Positions 23,029 to 34,992 of a stretch of DNA of 64,000 nt are shown here, piece after piece (the stretch's first letter is position 1; each line of letters starts with the position of its first letter). The notes under the pieces are model-generated. The model made no database searches. It was not told the DNA's origin and saw nothing but the letters and a program-made list of their open reading frames with translations. The DNA comes from Chlorella sorokiniana. Lineage: Eukaryota; Chlorophyta; Trebouxiophyceae; Chlorellales; Chlorellaceae. The stretch covers positions 1,550,001-1,614,000 of the forward strand of contig CP084610.1 in the NCBI GenBank assembly GCA_025917655.1, read 5' to 3'. Both the position numbers and the translations under genes were made by a program.

Positions 23029-26000
23029 TCAACATATAGTGCCGCTGAGCGCGACACGTCCATCTGTGGGGGCACTCATCATCTGCCCAGCTGCAGCCCA
23101 TGCCTTGTATGCACCAGCTCTGCCGCTGTGGACCTGCCGGAACCTCTGAAATAGCCACAAAGCCAATGGAAACGTAGTGAAGAGTAAAGGGTGGTCCTGA
23201 AGATGGATGTACGGTGCAAGCCAAGCAAGAAAGGCCTCGGCCGCAGCGTCTAGCTGCCGCCGCCGCCCGGCCGCTCGCCGCGCCGCCGCCTCCTCCTCGA
23301 GCTTCTTGTTCAGCGCTACATAATCCACCTCGCCCCGCCGCCGCTTGCGCCGCCCCCAGCATCCTCGCCGTCCTCGGCCGCCGCCGGCGGCGCTACAGCC
23401 GCTGCATCCGCCCCCGCTGCTGCGTCTGCCAGCGGCCCTCGCCTGCTGCAGCTGCGGCGCCTTCTGCGGACGCAGCAGCAGGGGCCTCCGCTGCACCAGC
23501 CGGTGCGGATGTGGCTGGGAGAGGGGTGGCGGAAGCCGCGGCGATGGCCTCCAGCCGCGCCTTTATGTACGCGTCCCCGCGCCGCCGCCTTGTCCGCCAT
23601 GGCCGCCTTCTTCTTGGCTTCCGCCTCCGCCCGCATCTTCTTCTCGTGCTCGCGCTCCGCCTGCGGCCAGTGCAATCCAGGAGGGTGAGGTGCTTGAAAC
23701 CGGGCGATGCTCTTTCTGCCAGACTGCCACATGGCAGAGCGGTCAGGGCTTGACCTGGCACCAGGGGAGGGCAGCCAAAGGCCCTGGAGCGGCACACAGG
23801 AACACCTGCCTGTCCGCACCCAGCAGCAGGGCCCCCAGCCTCGCACCTTTGCGTCAGCAGGGTCCCACACAGCCGCGTTAGGCTCGGCCAGGGCCTTGAC
23901 GTGCGCCGCCACGCTGCGCGCAAACGCCGACACGACGCCGCCCTGCGGGGCAGATGGGACGGCACCTTGGTTGGCGCGCAGCGGGGCAGCGCAGAGACCA
24001 CGCAGATTGTTTAGTGGTCTGGGATGCTGGGCTGCGCATGCTGCAGACAGCGACATCTCACAGCGGCCTGCTCACGCACCGAGCAAGTTGTCAAGCTAGC
24101 AGGAGGATTAAAGGGAACTATCCCCCCCCCCGCCTCCCCCCCCCGCAAAGAAAAACACACACACACACAAACCACACACACCTGTATGCGGTAGCCCCCT
24201 CCAACACCGACACGATGCGGCCGCCGCAGCACCTGCGCGCACCGAGACAAACGGCGCCAGCAAGGTGGAGTGCACGCAGCCATGCCACCGCACAGCGTGC
24301 TGCCGCCGCCACACAGGGTGCTGCCGCTACCGCCCGTCGCGGCCGCGCTACAACTTTAAGAGGAAGGAACACACCGCACGCCCGGCCCCTTCTCCCCCAG
24401 CCGCGCACCGGTTGGCCACCGCCACCAGCTGCTCGGTGAGCCACTCGTAGTCGCGCTCGGTGACGCCGATGTAGCGGAAGTTGATCTCGTCCTTCTTGTG
24501 GGCATCAAAGCCTGCGGGCGGGGCGCGCTGGCGGCGCGTGGGCACGCTGGCCGCACAAATCCCTGCCGCATTCGCCAGCAGGAAATGGCGCGGCGGTGTG
24601 GTGGCCTGCCCGGCGGTGGCCGGCCCCCTGCCCAACCGCAGAGCCTGGGGTGTGCCCTTGCCATGCGTCCCTCCAGCGCGATGGCAGCGGGCAGCAGAGA
24701 GCAAAGCAAGGTGCCCGACAGGCAGCCCTCAGTGCAGGCATGCCTTTCAGGGGCTCTGCCCCCCTTCCCACAGGGGACGCCTCACCCGCGCAGACAAAGA
24801 TGAGGTCTGGCTTGAAGTTGGCCAGCGCGGGCAGGATCTTGTCGCGCCAGGAGCGGCGCCACAGCGCCGGCTTGGCCCCAAAGCCGGGGATGCCGACGTC
24901 GATGACGCGGGGGCCCTCCAGCGGCGGCACCTGCCCGCCTGCAACACCAGGGGAGAGGGTGGGGGAGGGGGGGGCTGTGTGCGTGTGAGGAGAGGCTGGC
25001 GGTGCATGTGTGTGTAAGGGAGAGAGCGGAGGGGGATGAAGGGTTGGCGAGCGGCTCCCGACGAGGCGGGCAGGGGTAACGGAAGCGGCAGCGGGCAAGG
25101 AGAGGAGCGAGCAAGGGCAGGCCGCTGGCAAACCGGCAGGTTGCTGGGCTGCATGCGCTGAGCCGACCCCGCAAACGCACAAGACAAGCAAGCTGCGCCC
25201 AGCGCCCTGCCCACCCTTGTACTCAAACTCTCGGTCTGGGTCCTCCTCTATCCGCTCCCCCTCCGCCTCCGCCTGCCCATCCACTTGCATGGTAGCGTTT
25301 GCGGCGCCGCCAGTTCCCTGCTCGGGAGCACCAATCGGGTCGACAGGGCCGTTGCCGCCCTCTGCTGCGGCGCCGTTTGGGGCCGCGCAGTTGGGTGGCC
25401 CCCCGCCCCGCTCGGCCGCACGTTCGGCAGCCAGCTGCTTTGTGTCGCAGGTGGCGCCGCTGCCAGGGTAGACAAAGGCGGGGTAGCCGGGTGCCTTGGG
25501 TCCATAGCCTTGCACGCTGCGGCGGAAAGGGGGGCGAGAAAAGAGGGAGGGTTACAGTGGGTGGGTGGGTGGGTGGAGGGAGGGAGAGTGTGGCTTGCGC
25601 TGAGCAGCTGCCGCCGCTGCGCTCACCCCCTGCGCCCCGCGTGTTGCTGGCCCTTGCTCCCAGCGCGGGCGGGGGCAAGGGCGGGGAGGCGGGGAGGCGC
25701 TCACCTGGCAAAGAAGATGCACTGGGTGTCTGTGGAGTCCAGCCAGGGCTTCCACACCGCAAAGCTCTGCAGGCCCTCGCTGTAGGGCGTGGAGAACTTG
25801 TAGGCGGCGGTGGAGGGGATGGTGTTGGTCACGCACGCCTCTGCAGGATGCACGGGGGAGGGGTGGTTGGGGGCGCAGCAGCCAGTTCGGGCTGGTGCAC
25901 AACCCGACGCCCCACCGCATGCTCCTCGTACCAGGCGGCGCTGCATGCTCCGGCTCCCGCCTGAAGGGCGCGGCCCCTCCTAAGCTGGAAATGCACGTAG

Positions 26001-29000
26001 CAAAGCGTGCTGCGTTTCCTGCCCTGCCTTCCCCTCCCGCGCTCCCCGTTCAACGGCAGCGCAGTGCAGCGGCCCGCCTGGCGCACCCGTGCCGTTGCCG
26101 TGGTGCACGTCAAAGTCGAGGATGGCGACGCGCTTGATGCCGGCGTGGCGGTACACGTTCATGGCATAGGCGGCACCTATGGCCGCGTTGTTGAACAGGC
26201 AGAAGCCGTGGCTGCAGGGTGGGTACACCGGTGGGGGTGGGGTGTGCGTTTACTGGCGAGCAAGGTGTGAAGTGTGTGTGGTGGTGGGGGCGGGGGCAGG
26301 CGCGGCAACACAAGGTGTGGTCCGGGGGAGCGGGCGGATAAGCTGGGTGGGCATGGTGGAAGGCAGGACAGGCGGGGGCGCATGCAGCGCAAGCGCCGCA
26401 GGAGGGGATCCCAGATTTAACACGAGTGCCTGCATGCCGCAGCGCTGCAGCATGCTGCTGGCGGTGTGCAGTGAAGCCAGGGTGGCCCCACCTGCCGTTG
26501 GGGTCGTTCTGGTTGGACACCACCCCCTGCGGCCCCGCGTGGTGCCCGGCGGCCGCACCGCACAGAAGGCGTTGGCTACCTGCAGCAGGGACGGGGGCAG
26601 GGAGGGGGCAAGCGGGCAGGCTGGGGCGTGCCGGCAGCGCGAAGCCAGCAGGAGCCGCTCGCTGCACCCCCTGCGCAGCTGCCGGTGCAGGCACACCGCT
26701 CAGCCCTCGAGGCGTGCATAGCAGGCAACAACGGCACCTGTGCATCTTCAGTGCCCCGCTCCCCCAAACAAAAACACACACACACAACTTCCCTCCGCTC
26801 CCCACCTCGAATCTAAGCGCGCCCCCCCGCCCTCCCCCCCCCCCCAGCCTCGTTCCCCCAGCCCCACCTTGCCCGTCACGACGGCATCAACCGCGGTGCA
26901 CGTGGCCCCTGCTGCCGCCAGCGCCGCCGCGAAGGTGCCGCGCGAGACTGCGGTGTCGCCGTCCAGGTGGCCGATGGCCTCCGGATCATCGGGCAGCGAG
27001 TCGCACACAGCCTGTGTGTGTGTGGGGGGGAGGGCAGGGCGGCTCGGCAGCAGCAGAGGTGGGGAGAGGGAGGCAGAACGGCTCGGCAGCAGCAGAGAGG
27101 TGGGGAGAGGAGGGCAGGGCGGGAGGGTGGCGGCTGATCAGTGGGCCATGGGGGCAGGTAAGGCCAGGCAGACGCAGGCGGGCGGGCAGGCAGGCCTGGC
27201 AGCCCTGCAGCGCACTGGTGCCCTTAGAACCCAGCGGCCCAATGCATGCAGCAGCGGAAGGTTTGCCGCTTGGTGACCGTGCAGCCTCTGAAGGGTCCCT
27301 CCCCCTACCTCTCCCTGCACACCGGCCCGTCTGCATCGCCCCGCTGCCCCCCCCCCCCTCCCTCTCCCCCCTCCCTCTCCCCCCCCTCCCATACACCCAC
27401 CCACCTGTATCTTGCGCACGTAGTTCCAGTCGTGGACGCGCAGCACATCGCCGATGGCGGCGCGCTTGGGCGCCTCGTCCCAGCGCAGCCGCCCGCAAAC
27501 TCGTCGCTCTTCAGGATGCCCCAGTCTGCGGGGCGCACGGGCGGGGAACATGTGTGACAGTGTGTGTATGTGTGACATTGTGTTCTGGAAAGGAGCAACA
27601 CGGAAACAGGGGGAGGCGGGCCTGGCGGCAGGGCTGCCCCCGCTGCCTCAGCGTGCCGCGCTTGCCTAGCAGGGGCGGGAAGCGGCGCTGCATTCCCTGC
27701 TGGCAGCGTGCACAGCAGGCAGCATGCAGCGTGCAGACTCTTGCTCAGCGTGGCTGACGCACCAGGCTTAGTGAGCACGGAGAGGCGCTCCACGTTTTCT
27801 GGGGGCGCGCTGTCCGAGGTTTCGCGCGTGATGGGCGCGGGGCACGTGAAGTGGAAGAGGCACTCGGGCGGCGCGACCAGCAGCGTGCGCTGCGCCGGCG
27901 GCGGCGCCGCCTTCCGGCTTCCCGCCTCCGCCTCCGTCAGTTGCTGCAGCGCCTGGGCAGGGCGGTCGCCGCGCAGCGCGACCGCCAATGCCGCGTGGCG
28001 CCGCTTGTCGGCCAGCGCAGCGGAGCCAGGCCCAGCTTGGTTTTGGCGGCGGCGGCGTCTGGGGCGGCAGCCGCCAGCAGCGCGGCCACGGCGGCGCTGC
28101 CTGCGAGCGCGGCCAGGTGCAGCGCGCTCTGCCCCGCCTTGTTGCGGCTCCTGGCCAGCGCGGCGGCTGCCTCGCTGCCCCTTTGCTGCCTCGCGTCGTC
28201 CAGCAGCAGGCCTGCCGCACCCGTGTGGCCCTGCCGCGCCGCCAGATGCAGCGCGGTGCAGCCATGCTTGTCTTGGAAGAGCCCCAGCGGCGGCGGCACC
28301 GCCCCCTCCTCCTCCTGCACGGGCGGCGGCGGCGGCGGCGGCTCGCCAGCCGCCACTGCCGCGGCTGCTGCCGCCGCCGCGGCTTCGGCGGCCGCCGCCT
28401 TGGAGGCCTCCAGCTCAGCACGCAGCTCCGCCTGCTTCCTGGCAGCTGCCTCCAGCAGCACCTCCATCCCCGGGTAGAAATCCATCTGTGCCGCCCAGTG
28501 CAGAGCGGTGCGCCCGTTATCATCCCTGCAGCAGGGACATGGGGAGCGGAGGAAAGGAGGGGCGCATGGCGCTGCGTGTCGGCTCTGGGCTCAATGGAGG
28601 GACCAGCTGGGTGAAAGGTTGCGTGAGCGCCAGGGCCAGGAGGGGTGTGGTGAACGGGATGTAGGCCGATGCAGCGTCGGGCGCAAGGCGGGCGCCTCGC
28701 GCCCGCGACGCCCGCAGCGCGGAGCCGTCGCTGTCGCAACCTTAAACAGAGCACGCCGCACGTGCTGTGCCCCTGGCCGGGCGCGGCGCGTCCCTTTATG
28801 GGGTGCTTTTGGTTCGTGGTGCAGGTGCAATGCACAAGCAGGAATGCAGCACGCTCCCTGGCATGCCAGCTGGGACGGCACAGCGGCGTCAGCAGGGAGC
28901 CGCCGCGGGCCCCTCACCGCTCAAACGGGTCGGCACCAAACTCCAGCAGCAGCCGGATGGCCTCCAGCGCGACGCCGCGCTTGCTGCCGTGCGCGGCGAC

Positions 29001-30085
29001 GCACACGGCGACGTGCAGCGGCGGCGACCCCTCCAGGGGCGGCTGCAGCGAGGCGCCTCGCTCCAGCAGTGCCCGTGCAGCCCCCGCTTGGCCTGCGCGC
29101 GGCAAGGGGCCGGGGTACATGCTTGCGTCATGTGCACCGGCGCGCTGCATGCTGCCCGACGCAGCTGGGAGTGGCTGGTGACTGGCGCCTGTGGGTGCCC
29201 CGCCTGCAACGGCTGGTGAATCCCGCGTCCCCCTCCCCCATCCGCACAAACACACACCACAACACAGCAGGCGGCAGCAGGGGGGGCAGCCCGCCGCGGG
29301 TGCTGCCGATCCGCACCATGCAGGAGGGCGACATGCAGCGGGGTGCACTCCTGGTGGTCCCGCTGGTCTACGTCGGGCAGCTGCCGGGCAGCTGCTTGTG
29401 CCGCATACCTGGCCAGCACGTCGTCCTGGCGGGCACATCACGGAGCAACAAACAGCGCTCACGTAGCAGGTGGAGGCATACAGAAGGACTTTGTGTGCAG
29501 GTGCTGGTGTTAGAGGGCAGTTCGGCAGCCAAAGCTTGCATGTCTGGGCAACGCACATGGCAGTCGGGCAGGTGCACAAAGAGGAGGGACAGCGGCAGCG
29601 GCGCACCAGACCAGCCAGTTCCTCCACGGCAGGCTTGGCCTCTTCCGCCGGCGTCAGCAGCTGCCGTACAAGGTCGGCATTGCCTGCCTGGGCTGCATCA
29701 TGCAGTGGGCTGCAAGCAGAAGGCAGTGCAACAGGCACGTGAGGCGCCATCCCGCAGGGGTGTACAGTGCCAGCGGCAAAGGAAGGCGGCACCAAGCCGC
29801 TGGGACTGGAGGCCGGCGCGCGCTTCGGCTGGCAACATGGCTTGCGACCTCGTGCAAACTACATGCAAACCATCCAAGCGGCGCCTAGCCAGCCCTTGCA
29901 GAGGCAGGCTCGGCACATGTTGCTGACGGGGTGATCGAGGGCTGTGAAGCATTGTTCATGAATAGGTTTGCTGAATGATGGTAATCTATAAGCACGAAAG
30001 CCCGATTTGCCCCTCCCCAAGCAGCGCGATGCACTCACAAGGAGCTGGGCCCCTCATCGGCGTCGGACTCCGAATACTCAGACAT
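23029..30085 (-). CDS. Ankyrin-repeat histone deacetylase (class II-like, zinc-dependent)
   Basis: Removes acetyl groups from lysines. First exon 30085-30039 ([15 protein letters not shown]), then ankyrin repeats: [18 protein letters not shown] (from 29709), [26 protein letters not shown] and [22 protein letters not shown] (from 28525), [20 protein letters not shown] and [20 protein letters not shown]. The catalytic part follows from 27525: [75 protein letters not shown] (zinc ligands), [13 protein letters not shown], then the LEGGY block and a basic coiled-coil tail. About 20 exons. Frame breaks occur at about 24197 (inside LEGGY), 26545 (inside GHHA), 27493, 28037 and 23577. The C-terminus is uncertain: after 23660 the best frame changes, and I end it at the stop near 23029. 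It is divergent from the bZIP gene. Confidence 0.92.
24152..24180. repeat. CA microsatellite in HDAC intron
   Basis: CA-rich run directly after two long C runs (24121-24143), in the intron between the LEGGY exon and the next exon. On the coding strand it is a GT tract beginning at the donor. Confidence 0.8.
27031..27124. repeat. 40-bp tandem repeat in HDAC intron
   Basis: Two diverged 40-base copies (27031-27070, 27071-27110) plus a partial third. They share GGCTCGGCAGCAGCAGAG and GGTGGGGAGAG. The array lies in the intron upstream (in transcript order) of the TGK exon. Confidence 0.75.
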
Positions 30086-30402
30086 GGGTTTCACTGCGAC
30101 TGATGTGTGCCACCCTCCGATTTCGAACTGTTCGGGAAGGGTGTGGTGTGGCGCCAGCAGGGCCCAGCAGGGCCGCTTGCGAGCCGAAGCTTGCATTTAG
30201 GTACGTGTGTGCCGCCGCTGTTACGATGATCACTTGCTTACAGGCGAACGGCGCCCGAAGCTGCACAGGGGCTGCGGGCCCGCGAGACGCGCCCAGGCAG
30301 CTGCCCTGAACTTTCGTTTCCCGTAGCTGCCGAAGAAGACGGTGCTGCCGACTTAAAAAGTCCAAAGGGAGCATCCAGTGACAACGTTTCCCAACCTGCA
30401 AC
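30086..30402. promoter_or_regulatory. Divergent promoter region, HDAC (-) / bZIP (+)
   Basis: Only 317 bases separate the two start codons on opposite strands, so both 5' UTRs and core promoters must fit here, possibly shared. An A/T-rich CTTAAAAAG lies about 50 bases before the bZIP ATG. No other element recognised. Confidence 0.5.
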
Positions 30403-33400
30403 ATGACTGGAGGCGCTGGAGAGGGGGCTATGGACCTAGACGGTATGCCAAGCCTGGGTTTCGACGACGTTGAGCTGGGTGAGTCGCTTGTGCAGGACAC
30501 CATGGGCTGGGCAGCCCACAGCTCTGGTCCTCTGCCGTTGTGGCGTTGCCCTCGCTCGCTGCTCACTCTCAACAGCCCTGGCGTTGCCTGGCTGTTACGC
30601 TGCAATGTCTCAGTGGATGTGGCCGGGTGGCATTACCACCATGCAGGCGAGCCAGAGGGCTCGAAGCAAAGCTGTATGCTGCCTGGCTGCCACCCATGCT
30701 TGCCGTCGTGCCCTTGGTCCTCCCGCCCCCTGCAGAAATGCTGGCTGCGGGCCCAGCCGAGGTGCAGTACAATGAGATAATGGAAAAGGATGTGCTGCAG
30801 TACTTTGGCCTGTACGGCACGCATGCAGATGCAGCCGCAGCTGGGACTGCCACGGCGGCGGCCGCCGGTCCCGCCAGCACCGTCGCTGGCAGCACGGCCG
30901 GCAGCGGCGGCAGCGGCGGCTCGGGCGGCGGCAGCGGCCCGGCAGCCGCGGCGGCAGCTTCATCGGCGCCCAGATGCTGCTGGGGGCGGCAACGGCATCG
31001 GCCACATGCTGCTGGGGGCAGCAGCGGCATCGGCAGCTCGCTGCTCCTGGGCGGCGCCAGCGGCGTGGGCGGCCAGCTGCTGCTGGCGGGCGGCGGCGGC
31101 GCGGCCCCCGCCGCCGTCGGCTCCGCCGCGCAGCACGTCGAGGCGCTGCTGGCGGGCACCCACCCCAGCATGCGCGGCGGCACCCTCGCCGACTGGCTCT
31201 CCGCCGAGGGCCCCATTGTGTCGCTCACGGTCACCGGGTTGCCAGACCAGCAGCAGGGCCAGCACGGTGCCGGGCTGGGGGGCAGGCGCGGGGGCGGAGG
31301 TCCAGCTGCTCAACCCCCAGGCCTCTGCAGTCATGGGGGCTCCAGCCGCGGCGGCGCCGCCGCCTCGCCCGCCGCGCGCCACCCGACCGCCGCCGGCGGG
31401 CAGGCGCGGCAGGCGGCGCAGCAGCTGCAGTTCGCGCAGGCGCAGCAGGCGCAGCAGGCGCACCAGCTGCAGTTCGTGCAGGCGCAGCAGGCTCAGCAGG
31501 CTCAGCACGCGCAGCAGGCGCAGCAGGCGCAGCCCATGATGCTGCAGCTTCCCGGCGGCGCCCCCTGCTGCACCCGGCCCTGTTTGCCGGCTCCGGCGGC
31601 GCTCCCCCCGCAGCCGCTGTCGCCAACCTCCAGCAGCTGGATGCAGCAGGCGGCAGCCCCTGAGCAGCAGCAGCAGCAGCATCAGGCGATGGGCACGCCC
31701 TTCTTCGGCCAGGCCGCGCCGCCCGTGCCTCACTACGCCCCCGGCGGGCACACGGTGATGGTGCACCAGCAGGGCAGCATGCAGCTGCAGCAGCCGCAGG
31801 GCAGCGTGCAGCTGCAGCAGCCGCAGGGCAGCGTGCAGCTGCCGGAGCGCCACCCTCCCGCCGCCGCCCTCCCCGTCATGCTGGCGGACGCCATACCGCC
31901 CAGCCCCGTGAGCAGCTCGGGCGCCGCCGCCGGCCAGCCTGCAGCACGGCAGGCCCCCGACCCGCTGCTGCCCATGCTGTCGGCGGCAGACCTGCCGACG
32001 CTGCCCGTGGTGGCGCCGCCGCCCCGGCGCGCTCGCCGATGCCGGGCGCCGCGCCCGCACTCTCAGACGGCGGCGGCGAGGCGAGCGGGCTCAGCGGCGG
32101 CGGGAGGCCGGCGCCGCGCGGCCCGCCCACCCGCAGCCCAGCAACAAGCGCTTCTCGGACAGGCACGCGCTTTGCTGTCTGCCATGCTGTGCATGCCCTG
32201 TTGACTGCATCATGCTGTTCACCCACCTGCCAACGCCCCTCCAACAGCCCCCCTCCTTCCTCCCGCCCTTCAGTTCCTCCGTTTTGCCCCCTGCCTCCAG
32301 TTGCACAACCTGCATCTCCTTCCATCACATCATCCCCGCTCCTCCACTCTGCAGGCAGAAGGCCAAGATTTCCAACCTGGAGGCCGAGCTGAACAAGCTT
32401 CAGGAGAGCATGGCGCAAGTGAAGCTGGAGAACGAACGGCTGAAGAGCAAGGTGGGGGATGGGGGTGGGGGGGGCTGTTGAACCCGAGGTGATGAAGCTG
32501 TTGCCCCTTGTTCTGTTTGTGCCCCTTGTGTGTTTGCGGGCCTGGCGAGGAGCCATGCTTGCTGGCTGCTCTGGTTCGGATGCCGGCCAGGATGCCGCTG
32601 AGGGCTTCCGCTCCTACTGCTGCCTGAAGCATGTACCGCTGCATACCCCCCTCTTCTTGCAGAACCTGGAAGTCGAGGAGCAGCTGCGCACGCAGGAGCA
32701 GCTGCAGCAGCTGGCGGCGGTGGCAGGCGCGCAGGCGGCGGCGAACGCCGCGCCGCTGCCCGCCCGGCGAGGACGGCGCCGCCGGGGCTTTGCCCTCGGC
32801 GGCACGCGCGCCGCCGCTGGGTGCGGCCGTCGGCCTGTCGCCGCCCAACAGCCAGCGCAAGCTGCTGGCGCACCTGTCCGTCAGCATGCGGCCCGCAGAT
32901 AGAGAGGTGGGCGCAGCGCGGGTTGACTGCCTGCCGCACTTGCAGCGGGGCCGCCAGCCGCTGCATCCGCACCCTGAAAGCGGAGCTGCCACTGCTTTTC
33001 CGGTGCTGACCAGCTGGTGCTGTTCCCCTCCTGCTGTGCCTGCTGCGCAGATGCGGGCAGTGGCCACGCTGACCTGGCCCAAGCTGCAGGAGTGGTACGC
33101 CCAGCTGGTGGCGCGCTTTGGGTGAGCCGCTGGGAGCGATGTGACCGCGCCGCCGGCTGCGCTGCCGCCCTTCGTTCCGACATGCGCCCTGCCGCTCAGC
33201 CCCACGGCGGGGCTGCGCGCTGCGCCTGGCTGCATCGGCTGGCCTGCTTGCGACGTTCCTTTTCGATGTGGCTTCCCCCGCTCACTCTTCCCCACTTGTA
33301 GCGAGGTGGTGGCTCAGACGCCGTCGCTGGGCCCCGAGGAGGCCGATGCCGTGGCCAAGGAGGCGCTGAAAGCGGGGGTGAGCCGCGGGGCAGCCCAGCT

Positions 33401-34615
33401 TCCCGGCAGCCGCCCTGCTGCAAGCGCACGCCGGGCTTGCGCGCCCGTGCGGCTGCTGCGCGGCTCCGCCCCTCCCGCAGCTGCCAAGCCGGCGTGATGG
33501 GAGGCTGCGGGCCCCAACACTCCTGCCAGTCCTGCCTTGCTTCCCTCAGCCCGCCGCACTTGCCTGCAGTATATACGCACTGATCTGTTCACCCGCCCCC
33601 GCCCCCTGCAGCGCTACTGGGACCTGTTGGTGCTCATCTCCCGCCCAGACCTGTCCACCCAGCTGCTGCACGACGACCTGGCGTCGGGGCTGCCAGAGGC
33701 TGTGGCGGCGGCGGCCGCAGCCGCAGCCGCGCCGCTGGCGCCGCCGCCCGGCGCGCCGCCGGCGGCTGGGCCGCCGCCCGCGCTGGGCGCGATGCAGCTG
33801 TCGGGGGCAGCGCGACGCGCTGGCGGGCGCGTGGCGGCGCCACCGCGAGGCGGCGGAGCAGCGTGCGCAGCGCAAGCAGGAGCTGCTGACCGCCATCCGC
33901 CAGGGCTTCCTGCAGGTGGGACCACGCCGTGGCCATCCCGCGCCGCACGCCGCGGCAGCTCTGCGCACGCCCCTCACCCGACGGCCCGCTTGCACATGCG
34001 TCGTTCCACATGCATCCACATGCCTCCTCGCTCCCATGCTGCTTCTTCCTGCTGCTTTCTGGCAAGCGATACGGTTATTTACCTGCCTGCCCGTCCTGCC
34101 GGCTCCCACGGTGCTGCAGCCCCTGCAGCGCGCCGCCCCCGAGGACGTGGAGCTGGGCAAGCCGCTGGCGGCGCAGGGGCTGGAGGCGATGGAGGCGCTG
34201 CGCCTGGTGGTGCGCCAGGACCACGTGTCGGCGGTGCAGCTGGCCTGCGGAGTGCGCAAGGTGGGCGGGCGGACCGCCGCTGCGCCGGCCCAGCAGCATC
34301 GCTGGAAGCAACCCCAGCGCCTGCGTGTTGAGCAAGGGGCGGGGCGCCTGGCGGCGGCAGCTCTGGGGGCTTGCCCCCGGCGGCGGCGGCGCGCCTTGGG
34401 GGAGGGCGGGGCAGGCGCGGCTGCGGCGCTGGTTGTCACACTGCAGTCCAGGCCCTGCCGTGAACCAAGCCGCTGCTCTCCCATCCCCTTCCTTGCAGCT
34501 GCTGTCGCCCCTGCAGCAGGCGCGCCTGGCGCTGGCGGCCTGGCCGAGGTACCCCGACCCGAGCAAGTGGGCGCCGCAGCTGCTGGAGCAGCTGCCGCAG
34601 CAGGGGCCGGAATGA
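30403..34615 (+). CDS. bZIP transcription factor
   Basis: Exon 30403-30478 (MTGGAGEGAMDLDGMPSLGF) joins in phase to 30736 onward (AEVQYNEIMEKDVLQYFGLY), then a very long low-complexity Ala/Gly/Gln region. The bZIP spans an intron: NKRFSDR ends an exon at 32162 (GC donor) and QKAKISNLEAELNKL follows from 32355. NKRFSDRQK fits N-X7-R/K, and leucine-type residues continue at heptad spacing through 32451. The C-terminal part (exons from 32663, 33051, 33302, 33570, 34120, 34499) contains NSQRKLLAHLSVSMR, TWPKLQEWYAQLVARFG, RYWDLLVLISRPDLSTQLL, KQELLTAIRQGFLQ and ALRLVVRQDHVSAVQL, helical and unassigned. Frames shift near 32760 and 33812. Target genes cannot be told from sequence. Confidence 0.72.
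31430..31532. repeat. Gln/Ala-coding triplet repeat (AQQ units) in bZIP gene
   Basis: Imperfect GCGCAGCAG/GCTCAGCAG units encode QAQQAQQAHQLQFVQAQQ and similar. A second short repeat (about 31783-31842) encodes two copies of LQQPQGSVQ. Both stay in frame. Confidence 0.8.
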
Positions 34616-34992
34616 GGCCTGCCGCCAGCGCCGCGGCACGCGGGCACACTCCTGGTCGTTGGCAGGGGAGCATTTTTGTATGCGCACATGTGGTCCCCCG
34701 CACACACACACGCGTTTTCTTCTTGTACTCTATCGGCGGCCACCGGTGCTTATAGAAGCCAAACAGATCCAACTCCTCATGACCATGCCCATTACGAGTT
34801 TGATCCTGCAACCATCACCTTCAGACAGGGTAACCTGGGTTTGCTGGTGGCTGACACTTGTACATCCGGCGCCCAGCGGGCGTGATGCAGGAGATTAGTA
34901 GCTGGCGCATGAAATCTTGCGCCGATCGGCCACAACACATTCAATTTTCAGCCAACCCTATTTCCGTTATCACGCGCTTCAACACCTCGAGT
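34616..34992. other. Intergenic region bZIP / PSRP1
   Basis: About 375 bases between two plus-strand genes. No TGTAA noticed after the bZIP stop. An open frame reaches back to 34858 in phase with the PSRP1 start, so the plastid transit peptide could begin further upstream. Confidence 0.45.
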
